Of a DNA stretch of 27,999 nt, positions 1-7,482 are shown piece by piece (positions within the stretch are counted from its first letter, which is position 1; each line of letters starts with the position of its first letter). The notes under the pieces are model-generated. The model did no database searches, had not been told where the DNA came from, and worked only from the letters and a program-made list of their open reading frames with translations. Both the position numbers and the translations under genes were made by a program. The DNA is from CAMLHP01 sp035712285 (GTDB lineage Bacteria; Gemmatimonadota; Gemmatimonadetes; Gemmatimonadales; GWC2-71-9): NCBI GenBank assembly GCA_035712285.1, contig DASTBA010000096.1, positions 1 through 27,999 on the forward strand, read 5' to 3'.

Positions 1-822
1 GGCCGGCGGAACCGCCTGCGGCTGACGCCCCAGCCCGATGGCGGCTGGCTGCTCAGCGGGACCCTGGGCGCACGGGCCGGCGCGCGGCGCTTCACCCGCA
101 CCGCACAGAGCCCCAGGTCGGTGCTGCATGCGGTCTGGGCCTCGGCGCTGACGCGGGCCGGCATCGATTGGCAGGAGAAGGGTTTCCCCGCACCGGAGGT
201 CAAGGAGGAGCCCAAGGTGCTGGCGGAGGTGACGTCGCCGACCCTGGACTCGGTGGCGAGCGAGGTCAACCGCCGCAGCCTGAACATCGGTGCGGAACTG
301 CTGCTGCAATGGGCGGCCGGCCGCGGGCCCGAGGCCCCGGCGGCGCTGATGGCGCATATCCGCCGGGTGGCGGGTGACAGCGCCGACGTCCATCTGGTGG
401 ACGGGAGCGGCCTCTCATCCGAGGACCGCGTGGCGCCGTCCACCTTCGTGGAGTACCTCGCCCGCTTCCCGCTGATGCAGGCGGGGCGGGACTTTGCGCA
501 GCTGCTCCCGGCCAACGGCACCGGCACGCTCCGGAAGCTCAAGCGCGGCTTCCCCGACCAGGGCGTGGTCCGGGCCAAGACCGGAACGCTGCAGGACGTC
601 GCGACGGTCGTGGGCTATCTTGGCCGCCCGGAGGGGGTGCTCCTGCTCTCGCTCATGTACAACGGACCGCGGCCGCACGTGGCCCGGCAGCAGCAGTGGC
701 AGCTGTTCCGCACCCTGGGCGGCGACGGTGTCGTGGTACCCAGCGCCGGCGATGTGGTCAGTGAGGATTCCCAGTACGGCGGCGAAGATGCCGCCGCCGC
801 ACCTGACAGCACCCGGCCGTAA
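1..822 (+). CDS. dacB: D-alanyl-D-alanine carboxypeptidase/endopeptidase, PBP4 family (5' partial)
   Basis: The reading frame is open from base 1, so the N-terminus, including the SxxK nucleophile motif, lies outside the window. Visible are the SxN motif (Ser-Leu-Asn, bases 277-285), the family signature DGSGLS about 40 residues later, and the KTG box (RAKTGT, Lys codon at 577). The order and spacing fit class C penicillin-binding proteins of peptidase family S13. These are periplasmic enzymes that trim or cut peptidoglycan stem peptides and cross-links. The last 25 or so residues are acidic and Ala/Pro-rich with no recognisable domain. The gene ends 5 bp before the stop of the converging small membrane gene. 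Family assignment is firm. The split between carboxypeptidase and endopeptidase activity cannot be told from this fragment. Confidence 0.93.
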   Translation, partial: GRRNRLRLTPQPDGGWLLSGTLGARAGARRFTRTAQSPRSVLHAVWASALTRAGIDWQEKGFPAPEVKEEPKVLAEVTSPTLDSVASEVNRRSLNIGAELLLQWAAGRGPEAPAALMAHIRRVAGDSADVHLVDGSGLSSEDRVAPSTFVEYLARFPLMQAGRDFAQLLPANGTGTLRKLKRGFPDQGVVRAKTGTLQDVATVVGYLGRPEGVLLLSLMYNGPRPHVARQQQWQLFRTLGGDGVVVPSAGDVVSEDSQYGGEDAAAAPDSTRP

Positions 823-827
823 GGCCG

Positions 828-1055
828 CTAGGCGCGCCCTCCCCGCGCACCGGCCACGATCAGTGCAATCCCGCCGACGACGGCGATGCCGCTCAGGATC
901 GGCGAGAGCGGCACCTGTTCCCGGGTCCTGGCGCTCACCTTCATGTCTCCCACCTGCAGCAGCGTCTCCTTGCGGCCGAACGAGAACCCGCCGGCCACGA
1001 AGCCCACGATTCCGAGCACCAGCAGCACCAGACCTGCCAGGGTGGCGACCTTCAT
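828..1055 (-). CDS. small two-helix membrane protein, DUF3185-like
   Basis: This is a 75-residue protein with a hydrophobic helix at about residues 4-23, a short polar stretch (RKETLLQVGDMKVSA) and a second helix at about 50-69, ending in a basic tail. The layout, with a charged loop ending in 'P(L/I)LSGIAVVGGIALIVAG', resembles the DUF3185 family of tiny inner-membrane proteins of unknown role. The ATG at 1053-1055 has a strong ribosome-binding site, GGAGG on the minus strand at 1060-1064. It lies 22 bp downstream of another tiny membrane gene on the same strand, so the two are probably co-transcribed. No catalytic residue is evident. The function is unknown. Confidence 0.75.
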   Translation of the reverse strand: MKVATLAGLVLLVLGIVGFVAGGFSFGRKETLLQVGDMKVSARTREQVPLSPILSGIAVVGGIALIVAGARGGRA

Positions 1056-1077
1056 GCAGCCTCCGTGAGGGTAGTGG

Positions 1078-1227
1078 TCAGAGGGGACGGCGCCCCGTGA
1101 TGACCCGGATCAGCACGACGACAATGGCAATGATCAGCAGCAGGTGAATGAACCCGCCGAACGTATGCGCCGTGACCACGCCGAGCAGCCACAGCACGAG
1201 CAGGACCACGAATATCGTCCAGAGCAT
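1078..1227 (-). CDS. 49-residue membrane protein, lmo0937-like family
   Basis: A very short protein consisting almost entirely of two hydrophobic helices (MLWTIFVVLLVLWLLG and IHLLLIIAIVVVLIRVI) separated by a short TAHTFGGF turn and ending with RRPL. The W-hhh-LWLLG...GG-hIHLLLhhAhhhhhh pattern is that of the widespread lmo0937-type small membrane proteins, whose function is not known. The frame stays open upstream to 1410. The start at 1225-1227 is preferred because an AGGAGA ribosome-binding site lies just upstream and the family consists of only about 50 residues. It is the first gene of a probable two-gene unit with the DUF3185-like gene. Confidence 0.78.
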   Translation of the reverse strand: MLWTIFVVLLVLWLLGVVTAHTFGGFIHLLLIIAIVVVLIRVITGRRPL

Positions 1228-1370
1228 ACCGGTCTCCTGGCATTCGGGTGATGCGGGCCGACCTCGCCCGGTGTTCGGCTGACAGATGCAACCTGACACC
1301 CGGCAGCAGGGGTGGCGGTGAGCGGCGTCACGCGCGGATGGAGGCGCTGGACGCCACGGGCCAGCCGGTC

Positions 1371-1472
1371 TAGCTTCTGTCAACTTCTCTCCCGGATAGT
1401 ATGTCGCCAAGTTCCGCAGGCGGCCAGTTGCCGCCCGCCCAGCCCGCGGCGTGACCCTCCAACGGTGAACCC
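1371..1472 (+). promoter_or_regulatory. candidate promoter and leader of the 1473 gene
   Basis: The region from 1228 to 1472 holds no gene I can support. It contains two A/T-rich hexamers in an otherwise GC-rich stretch: TAGCTT (1371-1376) and TAGTAT (1397-1402), the second matching the -10 consensus at 4 of 6 positions. A perfect 6-bp hairpin with a 5-base loop (GGCGGC / GCCGCC, 1419-1435) lies in what would be the leader. No convincing -35 box is visible. The assignment rests on position and base composition only. Confidence 0.3.
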
Positions 1473-1916
1473 ATGGACTCCCTGAAAGACCTGCCTGACC
1501 ACCACGACGCGGACCTGATCCTCCGTCTGTACGAACTGCGTCGCGAACCCACCATGCGGCACTCCCGTGACGCGATGCGGGAGTTCCTGCCCGTCACCGC
1601 CACCGAGGCGTGCGAAGTGCTCGCGAAGACCCATCCGCTCAATGCGGCATGGCGGCAGACCACAACCTACTGGGAGATGGTGTACGGCATGGCCCGGCAC
1701 GGCATCGTGCACCCGGGCTACCTGCTGGAGAACAGCGTCGAGGGGCTGCTGCTCTTCGCCAAGGTGGAGCCCTGGCTCAAGGAGCTCCGGGCGGCGTCCT
1801 CGCCCCGCACCGTGCAGAACGCCGAATGGGCGGCGACCCGGACCGATGCGGGCCGGCGGCTGATGGAGGAACTTCGTGCCCGCGTCACCAAGGCAAGGAG
1901 CGCCCGTGCGTCCTGA
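1473..1916 (+). CDS. hypothetical protein, soluble, about 147 residues
   Basis: I do not recognise this protein. It has no signal peptide or membrane segment and is predicted to be largely helical. Its N-terminal half is rich in Asp/His/Arg (DHHDADLILRLYELRREP) and a central stretch is aromatic (TTTYWEMVYGMARHGIVHPG). The length, the normal codon use and the overlap of its last 11 bases with the next gene's start argue that it is real. Translational coupling to the M42 peptidase is likely. A weak GGTGA lies just before the ATG. No metal-binding or catalytic motif could be identified with confidence. Confidence 0.7.
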   Translation: MDSLKDLPDHHDADLILRLYELRREPTMRHSRDAMREFLPVTATEACEVLAKTHPLNAAWRQTTTYWEMVYGMARHGIVHPGYLLENSVEGLLLFAKVEPWLKELRAASSPRTVQNAEWAATRTDAGRRLMEELRARVTKARSARAS

Positions 1917-2973
1917 CTCGCTGGTCTTCCTCAAGAGCCTGCTCGACATTCCCGGCCCGTCCGCGTTCGAGAGCGGGCCCGCGCGTCGCTGGCGGAATGA
2001 AGCGAAAGGGTTCGGGGCATCGGTCGAGACCGACGTCTCCGGCAACTCGTGGGCGACGATGGCGGGCGGCGGCCCGCATCACGTCGTGTTCGCCGGTCAC
2101 ATGGACGAGATCGGGATCATGGTCTCGTACGTGGACGACGAGGGCTTCCTGAGCTTCGACACGATCGGCGGATGGGACAGCCAGGTGTTCGTCGGCCAGC
2201 GCGTGCTCCTGCTGGGCCGCGCGGAAACCGTCACCGGGGTCATCGGCAAGAAGGCCATCCACCTCATGGATCGCGACGACCGCGAGAAGGTGTCCAAGGT
2301 CGAGGATCTCTGGATCGACATCGGCGCCCGCAGCCGGGACGAGGCCCTGACGCGCATCCGCATCGGCGACCCCGGTGTCATCGCGTCGAGCGTGCTCGAG
2401 TTCCCGAACGGCCGGCTGGTGAGCCGGAGCATTGACAACCGGATCGGCTCGTTCGTGGTCCTGGAGGCGCTGCGGCTCCTGGCCGGCACTCCGGTCCGCG
2501 CCTCGATCACGGCCGTGGCCAGTTCGCGCGAGGAGATCTCGGCGACAGGCGGCGGCGCGCGGCCGCTCGCCACCCGGCTGCAGCCTACCGCAGCGATCGT
2601 GGTGGACGTCACGCATGCCACCGACTGCCCCGGCATGGACAAGCGGAAGCACGGGGACTATCGCCTGGGAGGAGGGCCGGTGCTGGCCCGGGGCGCCGCG
2701 GTGAACGAGCTCCTCTTCGAGCAGCTGGTGGCGGCGGCGGAAGCGGAGAAGATCCCCTATGCCATCGAGGCCAGCGGGCGCGACACCCGCACCGACGCGG
2801 AGTCCATCTTCAACGCCGGCTCGGGCGTGGCCACCGCGCTGGTCTCGGTGCCCAACCGCTACATGCACTCGCCCAACGAGATGGTGGCGCTGGAGGACCT
2901 GGAGCGGACGGCGGCGCTGCTCGCCGCGTTCGCGCGGCGCCTGGACGACTCCACCGACTTCGTGCCGCGCTAG
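1906..2973 (+). CDS. M42 family metallopeptidase (glutamyl/deblocking aminopeptidase type)
   Basis: A 355-residue cytosolic dinuclear-metal aminopeptidase of the M42 (TET/FrvX) family, which clips N-terminal residues from short peptides in large tetrahedral assemblies. From the GTG at 1906, all the metal and catalytic residues are seen: His65 and Asp67 (AGHMDE), bridging Asp177 (SIDNR), the Glu209-Glu210 pair (SSREE, general base and ligand), Asp234 (VVDVTH) and His321 (YMHSP). Length is normal for the family. The start was chosen because AAGGAG (1895-1900) lies 5 nt upstream and the protein then begins at the family's usual N-terminus. An in-frame ATG at 1876 has no such site. The start overlaps the previous gene by 11 bp. 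The TAG stop shares four bases (CTAG) with the converging HEAT gene. Confidence 0.93.
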   Translation: MRPDSLVFLKSLLDIPGPSAFESGPARRWRNEAKGFGASVETDVSGNSWATMAGGGPHHVVFAGHMDEIGIMVSYVDDEGFLSFDTIGGWDSQVFVGQRVLLLGRAETVTGVIGKKAIHLMDRDDREKVSKVEDLWIDIGARSRDEALTRIRIGDPGVIASSVLEFPNGRLVSRSIDNRIGSFVVLEALRLLAGTPVRASITAVASSREEISATGGGARPLATRLQPTAAIVVDVTHATDCPGMDKRKHGDYRLGGGPVLARGAAVNELLFEQLVAAAEAEKIPYAIEASGRDTRTDAESIFNAGSGVATALVSVPNRYMHSPNEMVALEDLERTAALLAAFARRLDDSTDFVPR

Positions 2974-4448
2974 GCGGCACCCGACTCGAGCGCCCGGGCC
3001 GCCGCCTGGCGCACGGCGGCATCGGGATCCTTCACCAGGGACTGCAGTGCCGCGAACGCCGAGGGGCTCCGGGTGAGGGCCAGGGCCTCGATGGCGGCGA
3101 GCCGGGTGGACTGCGGCTTCCGCTTGAAGAGGCGGCCGCCGGCCTCCGCCGCGCGGGCGAGCACCTTGACCGATTCGGTGGAGCCCATGCGGCCAAGCGC
3201 GAGCAGCATCTCGCGCACCAGGTCGGGACGGTCCTCCGATTCCATCGCCACCGCGACCGACATCGCCACGCCCCGCAGGCGCTCATCGAGGTTCTGCACC
3301 ACGGCCAGGCGCACCGCGGGCGCCTTGTCCCGGAGCAGGGCCCGGAGCGGCTCGGCGCACCCCGGGGCCGCGATGCGCCCCAGCGCCGCCGCCACCGACC
3401 GGCGGACCCGTTCATCCTCGTGGTTCACATGGCGGGCCAGTCGCGGCACCGCATTCTCGAGCCGGAGCTCGCCGGTGAGATCCGCCACGTTCCGGACCAC
3501 GAACCACTCGTCATGCGTGAGCATGTTGACGAGCAGTTCGGTGCCCTCGGTCATCTGCTTGAGCGCGCCGAAGTAGGCGCGCCGGTCTTCCATCCGGTCG
3601 GAGCTCGCCAGCAGGGCGAGCAGCGCCTCGGTGCCGTCCGCGCCCACCCGCTGCAGCACCACCTGCGCATCGCCCCGCCCGTCCGGCGCCGCCACCAGCC
3701 GGGCGACCTGCTCCACCACCGAGCGCGGCATCATCCGGCGAATGGCGATGCCGAACGCCCGCCCGTTGCCCGTGCCCCTGGCGCCCTCCTCGGCGCGGAC
3801 CACGGCGGCGGCGGCCTGCAGCACGCCGGTCCAGTCCTGGGTCGCCACGAGATCATCCACCGCCCGCACGACCTCATTCAGCCGATCGGGAACATCGGTG
3901 GCCGCGGCGTCGCGCCGGATCGCCTCGAGGTGCTCCGGCAGCGACTGCACCCGCACCGCGGCGGACGGACGGGTGACCTCCGCGGCCTGCTCGGCGACGG
4001 CGACGGCGACCTCGCCATAGGCGTTCCAGTCGCCGGACTCCACCGGGCCGTCCGGCGCCGGCGGCGCCAGGACCAGGATCTCGCGCACGGATGGGTCGAA
4101 GGAGATGGCCATCTCGTGCAGCGAGCGGTAGCGGCCGGGCGGTTCCGCCAGCACCCGCATCACGCTCAGTAGTTGCGCCGGCGTCACGGTGGAGGCCAGG
4201 CGCAGCTCGCCGGCCCCGCGATCCAGGAGATGGGTGCGCAGGCCACCCACCAGCGGCATGGTGTCCTCGAGCGGCACCCCGTCCACCCGGAGCCGCATGT
4301 CCGACGCACGCAGGTCGAGCCCCCGGCCGCCCATCGCGGCGAAGAGGCGCTTGAACTGCGCGGCCAGATCCTCCCGCGCGCTGGGGCGGTCGCGCAGGAG
4401 GAACAGCATCGCGGCGAATTCGAAGGCGATCTGAGAGGGTGCAGTCAT
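2970..4448 (-). CDS. HEAT-repeat protein, last gene of the ECF transporter operon
   Basis: A 492-residue soluble protein. The C-terminal part (roughly residues 300-490) shows several HEAT/armadillo-type helical repeats, seen as recurring 'R..A..AL...', for example ERVRRSVAAALGRI, PAVRLAVVQNL and AAVRQAAARALE. Such repeats are protein-protein scaffolds. The N-terminal 120 residues are helical and contain a segment (GGLRTHLLDRG...TPAQLLSVMRVLA) resembling the leading domain of other bacterial HEAT proteins. No enzyme motif is visible. It starts 18 bp after the second ECF ATPase gene, so it is probably co-transcribed. ATG at 4446-4448 is preferred over an upstream TTG at 4463 because GGA precedes it at a workable distance. 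Any role with the transporter is inference from position. Confidence 0.85.
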   Translation of the reverse strand: MTAPSQIAFEFAAMLFLLRDRPSAREDLAAQFKRLFAAMGGRGLDLRASDMRLRVDGVPLEDTMPLVGGLRTHLLDRGAGELRLASTVTPAQLLSVMRVLAEPPGRYRSLHEMAISFDPSVREILVLAPPAPDGPVESGDWNAYGEVAVAVAEQAAEVTRPSAAVRVQSLPEHLEAIRRDAAATDVPDRLNEVVRAVDDLVATQDWTGVLQAAAAVVRAEEGARGTGNGRAFGIAIRRMMPRSVVEQVARLVAAPDGRGDAQVVLQRVGADGTEALLALLASSDRMEDRRAYFGALKQMTEGTELLVNMLTHDEWFVVRNVADLTGELRLENAVPRLARHVNHEDERVRRSVAAALGRIAAPGCAEPLRALLRDKAPAVRLAVVQNLDERLRGVAMSVAVAMESEDRPDLVREMLLALGRMGSTESVKVLARAAEAGGRLFKRKPQSTRLAAIEALALTRSPSAFAALQSLVKDPDAAVRQAAARALESGAA

Positions 4449-4466
4449 CGGTACGTGATCCAAAGA

Positions 4467-5276
4467 TTACGCCTCGCGGCGGGCTCGGCAACGCGCGGCC
4501 ACGAATGCCACCGCGGGCTCGAATCGCCATTCATGGGCCGGCGCGCCGAGGCGTGCGGCGATTTCGGCGGCGGCGGGGGGTGCCGGTGCGCCCGGCAGTC
4601 CCAGGGCCGATGCGGTATCGAGATCGTGAGCCAGATGTCCCTGCTCCAGTACCAGCGCACGGTCCAGTGATTCGAGCACGAACTCTCCGTCATGCGACAC
4701 GGCCAGCGCGGCGCCGGCGGCGGCACGATGCCGCGCGACCGCGCGGCGCACCAGCCGTCGTGCCTGGCGGTCCATCCCTGCCGTCGGTTCATCGAGCAGC
4801 AGCAGCTGGGGCCGGAGTGCCAGGACCCCGGCCAGCGCCACCAGCCGCCGGCGTGGCGCGGGAAGGTCGTATGGATGCACGGCCTCCTCGGTCCGCAGTT
4901 CGAGAAGATCCAGCGCCTCGGCGACGGCGTGGTCTGCGTCGGCCGCGCCAAGCCGCCGCGGGCCGAAGGCCACGTCCTCGCGAACCGTGCTGGCGAAGAG
5001 CTGATGTTCCGGCTGCTGGAAGAGATAGCCGGCGCGGCCCGCGAGATCTTCCGGCATCCGGCCGGTGGTGGCGAGGCCCGCCACCCGCACTTCACCCGCC
5101 ACCGGGTGCAGCAGCGCCATGGCCAGCCGGAGCGCGGTGGTCTTCCCCGCACCGTTGGCGCCGAGCAGCGCGATGCCGTCGCCAGCCTGCAGCGAGAAGC
5201 TGAGTCCGTCCAGGGCCGCCACCGGGGAAGCGCGGTAGGCGAACCGGACGGCGGCGAACTCGAGCAGCGGGTTCAC
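4467..5276 (-). CDS. ECF transporter ATPase with intact nucleotide site but degenerate signature motif
   Basis: A 269-residue ABC ATPase of the energy-coupling-factor type, powering uptake through the T and S proteins encoded upstream. Present are Walker A (GANGAGKTT), the ECF-style Q-loop (LFQQPEHQLF), Walker B (LLLLDEPTAGMD) and the H-loop (AVSHD). The signature LSGGQ is replaced: the aligned stretch reads LPAPRRRLVALAG instead of LSGGQxxRVAIAG. It therefore cannot supply a normal signature to its partner's site. The GTG at 5274-5276 overlaps the stop of the previous gene in a GTGA junction, suggesting coupled translation. A GTG two codons upstream (5280-5282) is an alternative start. A C-terminal extension of about 60 residues beyond the H-loop is Ala/Pro-rich. 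Which of EcfA1/EcfA2 it corresponds to is not clear. Confidence 0.92.
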   Translation of the reverse strand: MNPLLEFAAVRFAYRASPVAALDGLSFSLQAGDGIALLGANGAGKTTALRLAMALLHPVAGEVRVAGLATTGRMPEDLAGRAGYLFQQPEHQLFASTVREDVAFGPRRLGAADADHAVAEALDLLELRTEEAVHPYDLPAPRRRLVALAGVLALRPQLLLLDEPTAGMDRQARRLVRRAVARHRAAAGAALAVSHDGEFVLESLDRALVLEQGHLAHDLDTASALGLPGAPAPPAAAEIAARLGAPAHEWRFEPAVAFVAARCRARREA

Positions 5277-6109
5277 GCCCACCGCGCGAGCGCCTCGGAG
5301 ACGGTGATCGGCAACCGCCCGCCCGCGAAGCCGGGATCCCGATCGGCCAGCGCCGCCGCGAAGGTCGCCGCTCCGGTGCTGCCGACGCCCGTCTCGGGCA
5401 GGGTCGGGTCCGCCAGGAGCTCGGGCGGCGGGCCGTCCCGAACCACCCGGCCGTTTGCGAGTATCACCAGCCGGTCGGCGAATCCCGCCATCCAGTCGGC
5501 GTCCTCGCTCGCCACCACCACGAGCGCGCCGCGCCGTGCCTCGGACGCCAGGAGTCCGGCGAGTACGCCGCGACCTTGCGCGTCGAGCGCGCTTCCCGGC
5601 TCATCGAGGAGCCAGGCGTCCGGTTGCAGCGCCCGCATCGAGGCGAGGACCACGCGCTGCTGTTCGCCGCCGGAGAGGGAAGCCGGGTGTCGTCCGGACA
5701 GGGCTGCGATCCCGAGGTCCTCCATGGCTGCCGCCGCTGCCGCATGAATCCGTGCGCGCGCCCAGCCGAGGTTGGCGGGGGCGAAGCTCACCTCGTCCTC
5801 CACCGTGTCGGCGATGCCCGACAACTGGCTCGCCGGATCGGCCGATACGTACGCCACGCGTCCGGCAACGGCGGCACGTCCCGCCGGAGCCTGGGTATCC
5901 TCTCCCAGCAGGCGGCAGGTACCCGATACCTCGCCGCCGGTATGCAGTGGCGCCAGGCCCGCGGCCACGAGAAGCAGGGTGCTGGTTCCCGCACCCGGTG
6001 CTCCCGCCAGCCAGGTCACCGTGCCGGGGGCCAGCGCGAGCGAGAGGCCGTCGAGCGCCGGCCTCGGGGCATGCGGATAGCGGAAGGTGAGCGACGCCGT
6101 TTCGAGCAT
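5273..6109 (-). CDS. ECF transporter ATPase with degenerate nucleotide site but intact signature
   Basis: A 278-residue ABC ATPase, partner of the one encoded immediately downstream. It keeps the signature (LSGGEQQRVVLAS) and Walker B (WLLDEPGSALD). Three residues that handle ATP are changed. The Walker A reads GAPGAGTST, with Thr at residue 42 where Lys is normally invariant (codon ACC, confirmed on the minus strand near 5984-5986). The Q-loop reads YVSADPASQL, with no Gln at the canonical position. The H-loop reads VVASEDADW, with Glu for His. The fold seems otherwise complete and the frame is open, so this looks like a maintained variant rather than a pseudogene. ATG at 6107-6109 overlaps the T-component stop by one base (TGATG). 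Confidence 0.92.
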   Translation of the reverse strand: MLETASLTFRYPHAPRPALDGLSLALAPGTVTWLAGAPGAGTSTLLLVAAGLAPLHTGGEVSGTCRLLGEDTQAPAGRAAVAGRVAYVSADPASQLSGIADTVEDEVSFAPANLGWARARIHAAAAAAMEDLGIAALSGRHPASLSGGEQQRVVLASMRALQPDAWLLDEPGSALDAQGRGVLAGLLASEARRGALVVVASEDADWMAGFADRLVILANGRVVRDGPPPELLADPTLPETGVGSTGAATFAAALADRDPGFAGGRLPITVSEALARWA

Positions 6110-6786
6110 CAGCCGTGGATCCGCCAGAATCCGGCCAGGACGACCGCCGCACCCGCCACGATCAGCAGCATCCAGTCGGTTGCCGTCGTGCGCACGTCCC
6201 GGAGCGCGGTGCGGCGCCCGGCGCCGGCGGCGCGAGTCTCCAGCGCGAGGGTCCGCGCATCCACCTCGTTCATCGTCTGCAGAATGAGCGGGAGCGCCAC
6301 CGGGGGCAGCGCCGCCAGGCGGCCCAGCGGGCGGCCCCGGATGCGCAGCCCGCGGGACCGCTGCGCCTCGAGAATCCGGTTGACGCGGTCGCGCAGCCGG
6401 GGCGCGGCCTGCAGCGTGGCGAGCACCAGCAAGGCCGCGCCGGGCGACCAGCCACGCATGGCAGTGGCATCCAGGAAGCGCGCGGGCTGGAAGGTGCGAT
6501 AGGCCATGAGCGACGCGAGGATGATCGCGCTGAGCCGTGCGCCCTGCGCCACGGCCGCGCTCCACCCCTCGCCGCCCGCCATCGCGCCGTGCAGGAGAAG
6601 CAGGAAGAACCAGAGCGGCACGCTGAGCAGGAACGCCGCGCCGAGCGGCCGGAAATGCCGGGCAATGATGGCGGCCCAGACCACCACGATCAGCAGCTCC
6701 AGCGGTCCGGCGGGCGGCGGGGCAAGGAAGGCCACGACCACGACGGCGAGCGTGAGCAGAAAGGGCGTGAACGGGTGCAGTCGCAT
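6109..6786 (-). CDS. ecfT: ECF transporter transmembrane component T
   Basis: A 225-residue integral membrane protein that couples the two ATPases to the substrate-binding S component. Hydrophobic segments lie at roughly residues 8-24, 29-43, 48-66, 82-96, 114-128 and 205-221. The cytoplasmic coupling helices are recognisable: the first contains RSRGLRIRG (about 143-151) and the second NEVDARTLALETRAAG (about 173-188), where the family usually has ARG-type triplets. ATG at 6784-6786 is chosen because it is 4 nt after the stop of the S gene and gives the normal N-terminus (MRLHPFTPF). The frame extends further upstream but would overlap the S gene. Confidence 0.88.
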   Translation of the reverse strand: MRLHPFTPFLLTLAVVVVAFLAPPPAGPLELLIVVVWAAIIARHFRPLGAAFLLSVPLWFFLLLLHGAMAGGEGWSAAVAQGARLSAIILASLMAYRTFQPARFLDATAMRGWSPGAALLVLATLQAAPRLRDRVNRILEAQRSRGLRIRGRPLGRLAALPPVALPLILQTMNEVDARTLALETRAAGAGRRTALRDVRTTATDWMLLIVAGAAVVLAGFWRIHG

Positions 6787-6790
6787 CGGG

Positions 6791-7360
6791 TCAGTGCCCG
6801 ACGGCGCGGGTGCCGGCGGCATAGCGCGCCGCGACCCGTCGCGGGAGGGCCCGGAGCGCGGCACCAACCAGGACAAAGACCAGCAGCTTGTCGAGCACGT
6901 CGGTGCCGACACTCGCGGTCGTGACCGCAGCGGCACGGGACAGGCCCGCCCCGGTCAGGAGCGTGGTCACCGCCGTGACGCCGGTGGCGGTGACGCCCTT
7001 GAACAGCAGGTAGGAGATGGCCGCGGAGACGAGTCCGGCGGCCAGGCCGGTCAGGAGACCCCACCCCGCCGAGCGCATGGTGCTGCGAAACCCGGCGCGC
7101 GCGGCGGCCAGACCCGCCAGCAGTGCGATGACGACCTGGACCGCACCGAACGGGAGCCAGACGAATCCTTCGTAGAGCGAGCGAACGAGCTGGCTCACCA
7201 CGCCGACGACGATGCCCGTGCCCGGGCCCGCCAGGGCCGCCACCAGCACGGTGCCGGTGCTGTCGAGGTAGACCGGCAGGCCGAGCTGATTCACGACAAA
7301 GCCCATGGCCAGGTTCAGCGCCACGGCGGACGGGATGAGTGCCAGCTGGCGTGCAGTCAC
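6791..7360 (-). CDS. ECF transporter substrate-binding S component, substrate unknown
   Basis: A roughly 189-residue membrane protein with six probable helices and the AxxxA motif in its first helix (ALNLA, about residues 14-18), which S components use to dock on EcfT. The segment LGLPVYLDSTGTVLVAALAGP is typical of uncharacterised ECF S components related to COG4720. Residues that would define a vitamin or metal ligand cannot be read by eye, so the substrate is unknown. It is the promoter-proximal gene of the S-T-ATPase-ATPase-HEAT operon, making this a dedicated (group I type) ECF importer. The start is uncertain. GTG at 7358-7360 gives a sensible N-terminus but has no clear ribosome-binding site. 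Confidence 0.82.
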   Translation of the reverse strand: MTARQLALIPSAVALNLAMGFVVNQLGLPVYLDSTGTVLVAALAGPGTGIVVGVVSQLVRSLYEGFVWLPFGAVQVVIALLAGLAAARAGFRSTMRSAGWGLLTGLAAGLVSAAISYLLFKGVTATGVTAVTTLLTGAGLSRAAAVTTASVGTDVLDKLLVFVLVGAALRALPRRVAARYAAGTRAVGH

Positions 7361-7389
7361 GAGCGTGGCCGGGCAAGGGTGAATGCCTC

Positions 7390-7395
7390 TATATT
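7390..7395 (+). promoter_or_regulatory. candidate -10 box of the M28 peptidase operon
   Basis: TATATT matches the -10 consensus TATAAT at 5 of 6 positions and is the only A/T-rich patch in the divergent gap between the ECF operon and the M28 gene. Transcription would start near 7402, giving a leader of about 80 nt. No good -35 box is seen at the expected spacing. The box reads TATATTTG, which also fits the TAnnTTTG element described for Bacteroidetes. Confidence 0.45.
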
Positions 7396-7482
7396 TGGCG
7401 CAACTGGACGCCCGTATTCTCGGTTGTGCGTCCTGCAACGGCAACCCTCGCGCCGAGCAGCCTGCGGCGTGCCACCCCTTCG

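Noticed and set aside
1885..2868. A 327-codon minus-strand open frame across the M42 peptidase gene.
   Set aside because: All M42 metal ligands are on the plus strand; the antisense product is an Arg/Ala/Gly/His-rich string with no domain.
5984..5986. Possibility that the Walker A Lys-to-Thr change marks a decayed pseudogene.
   Set aside because: The frame is intact over 278 codons, the signature and Walker B motifs are preserved, and the partner carries the matching defect. A maintained asymmetric pair explains this better.
5273..6565. A longer N-terminus (430 residues) for the upstream ECF ATPase.
   Set aside because: The extension overlaps the T-component gene in another frame and is low-complexity. 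The ABC domain starts naturally at the ATG at 6109, which overlaps the T stop by one base.
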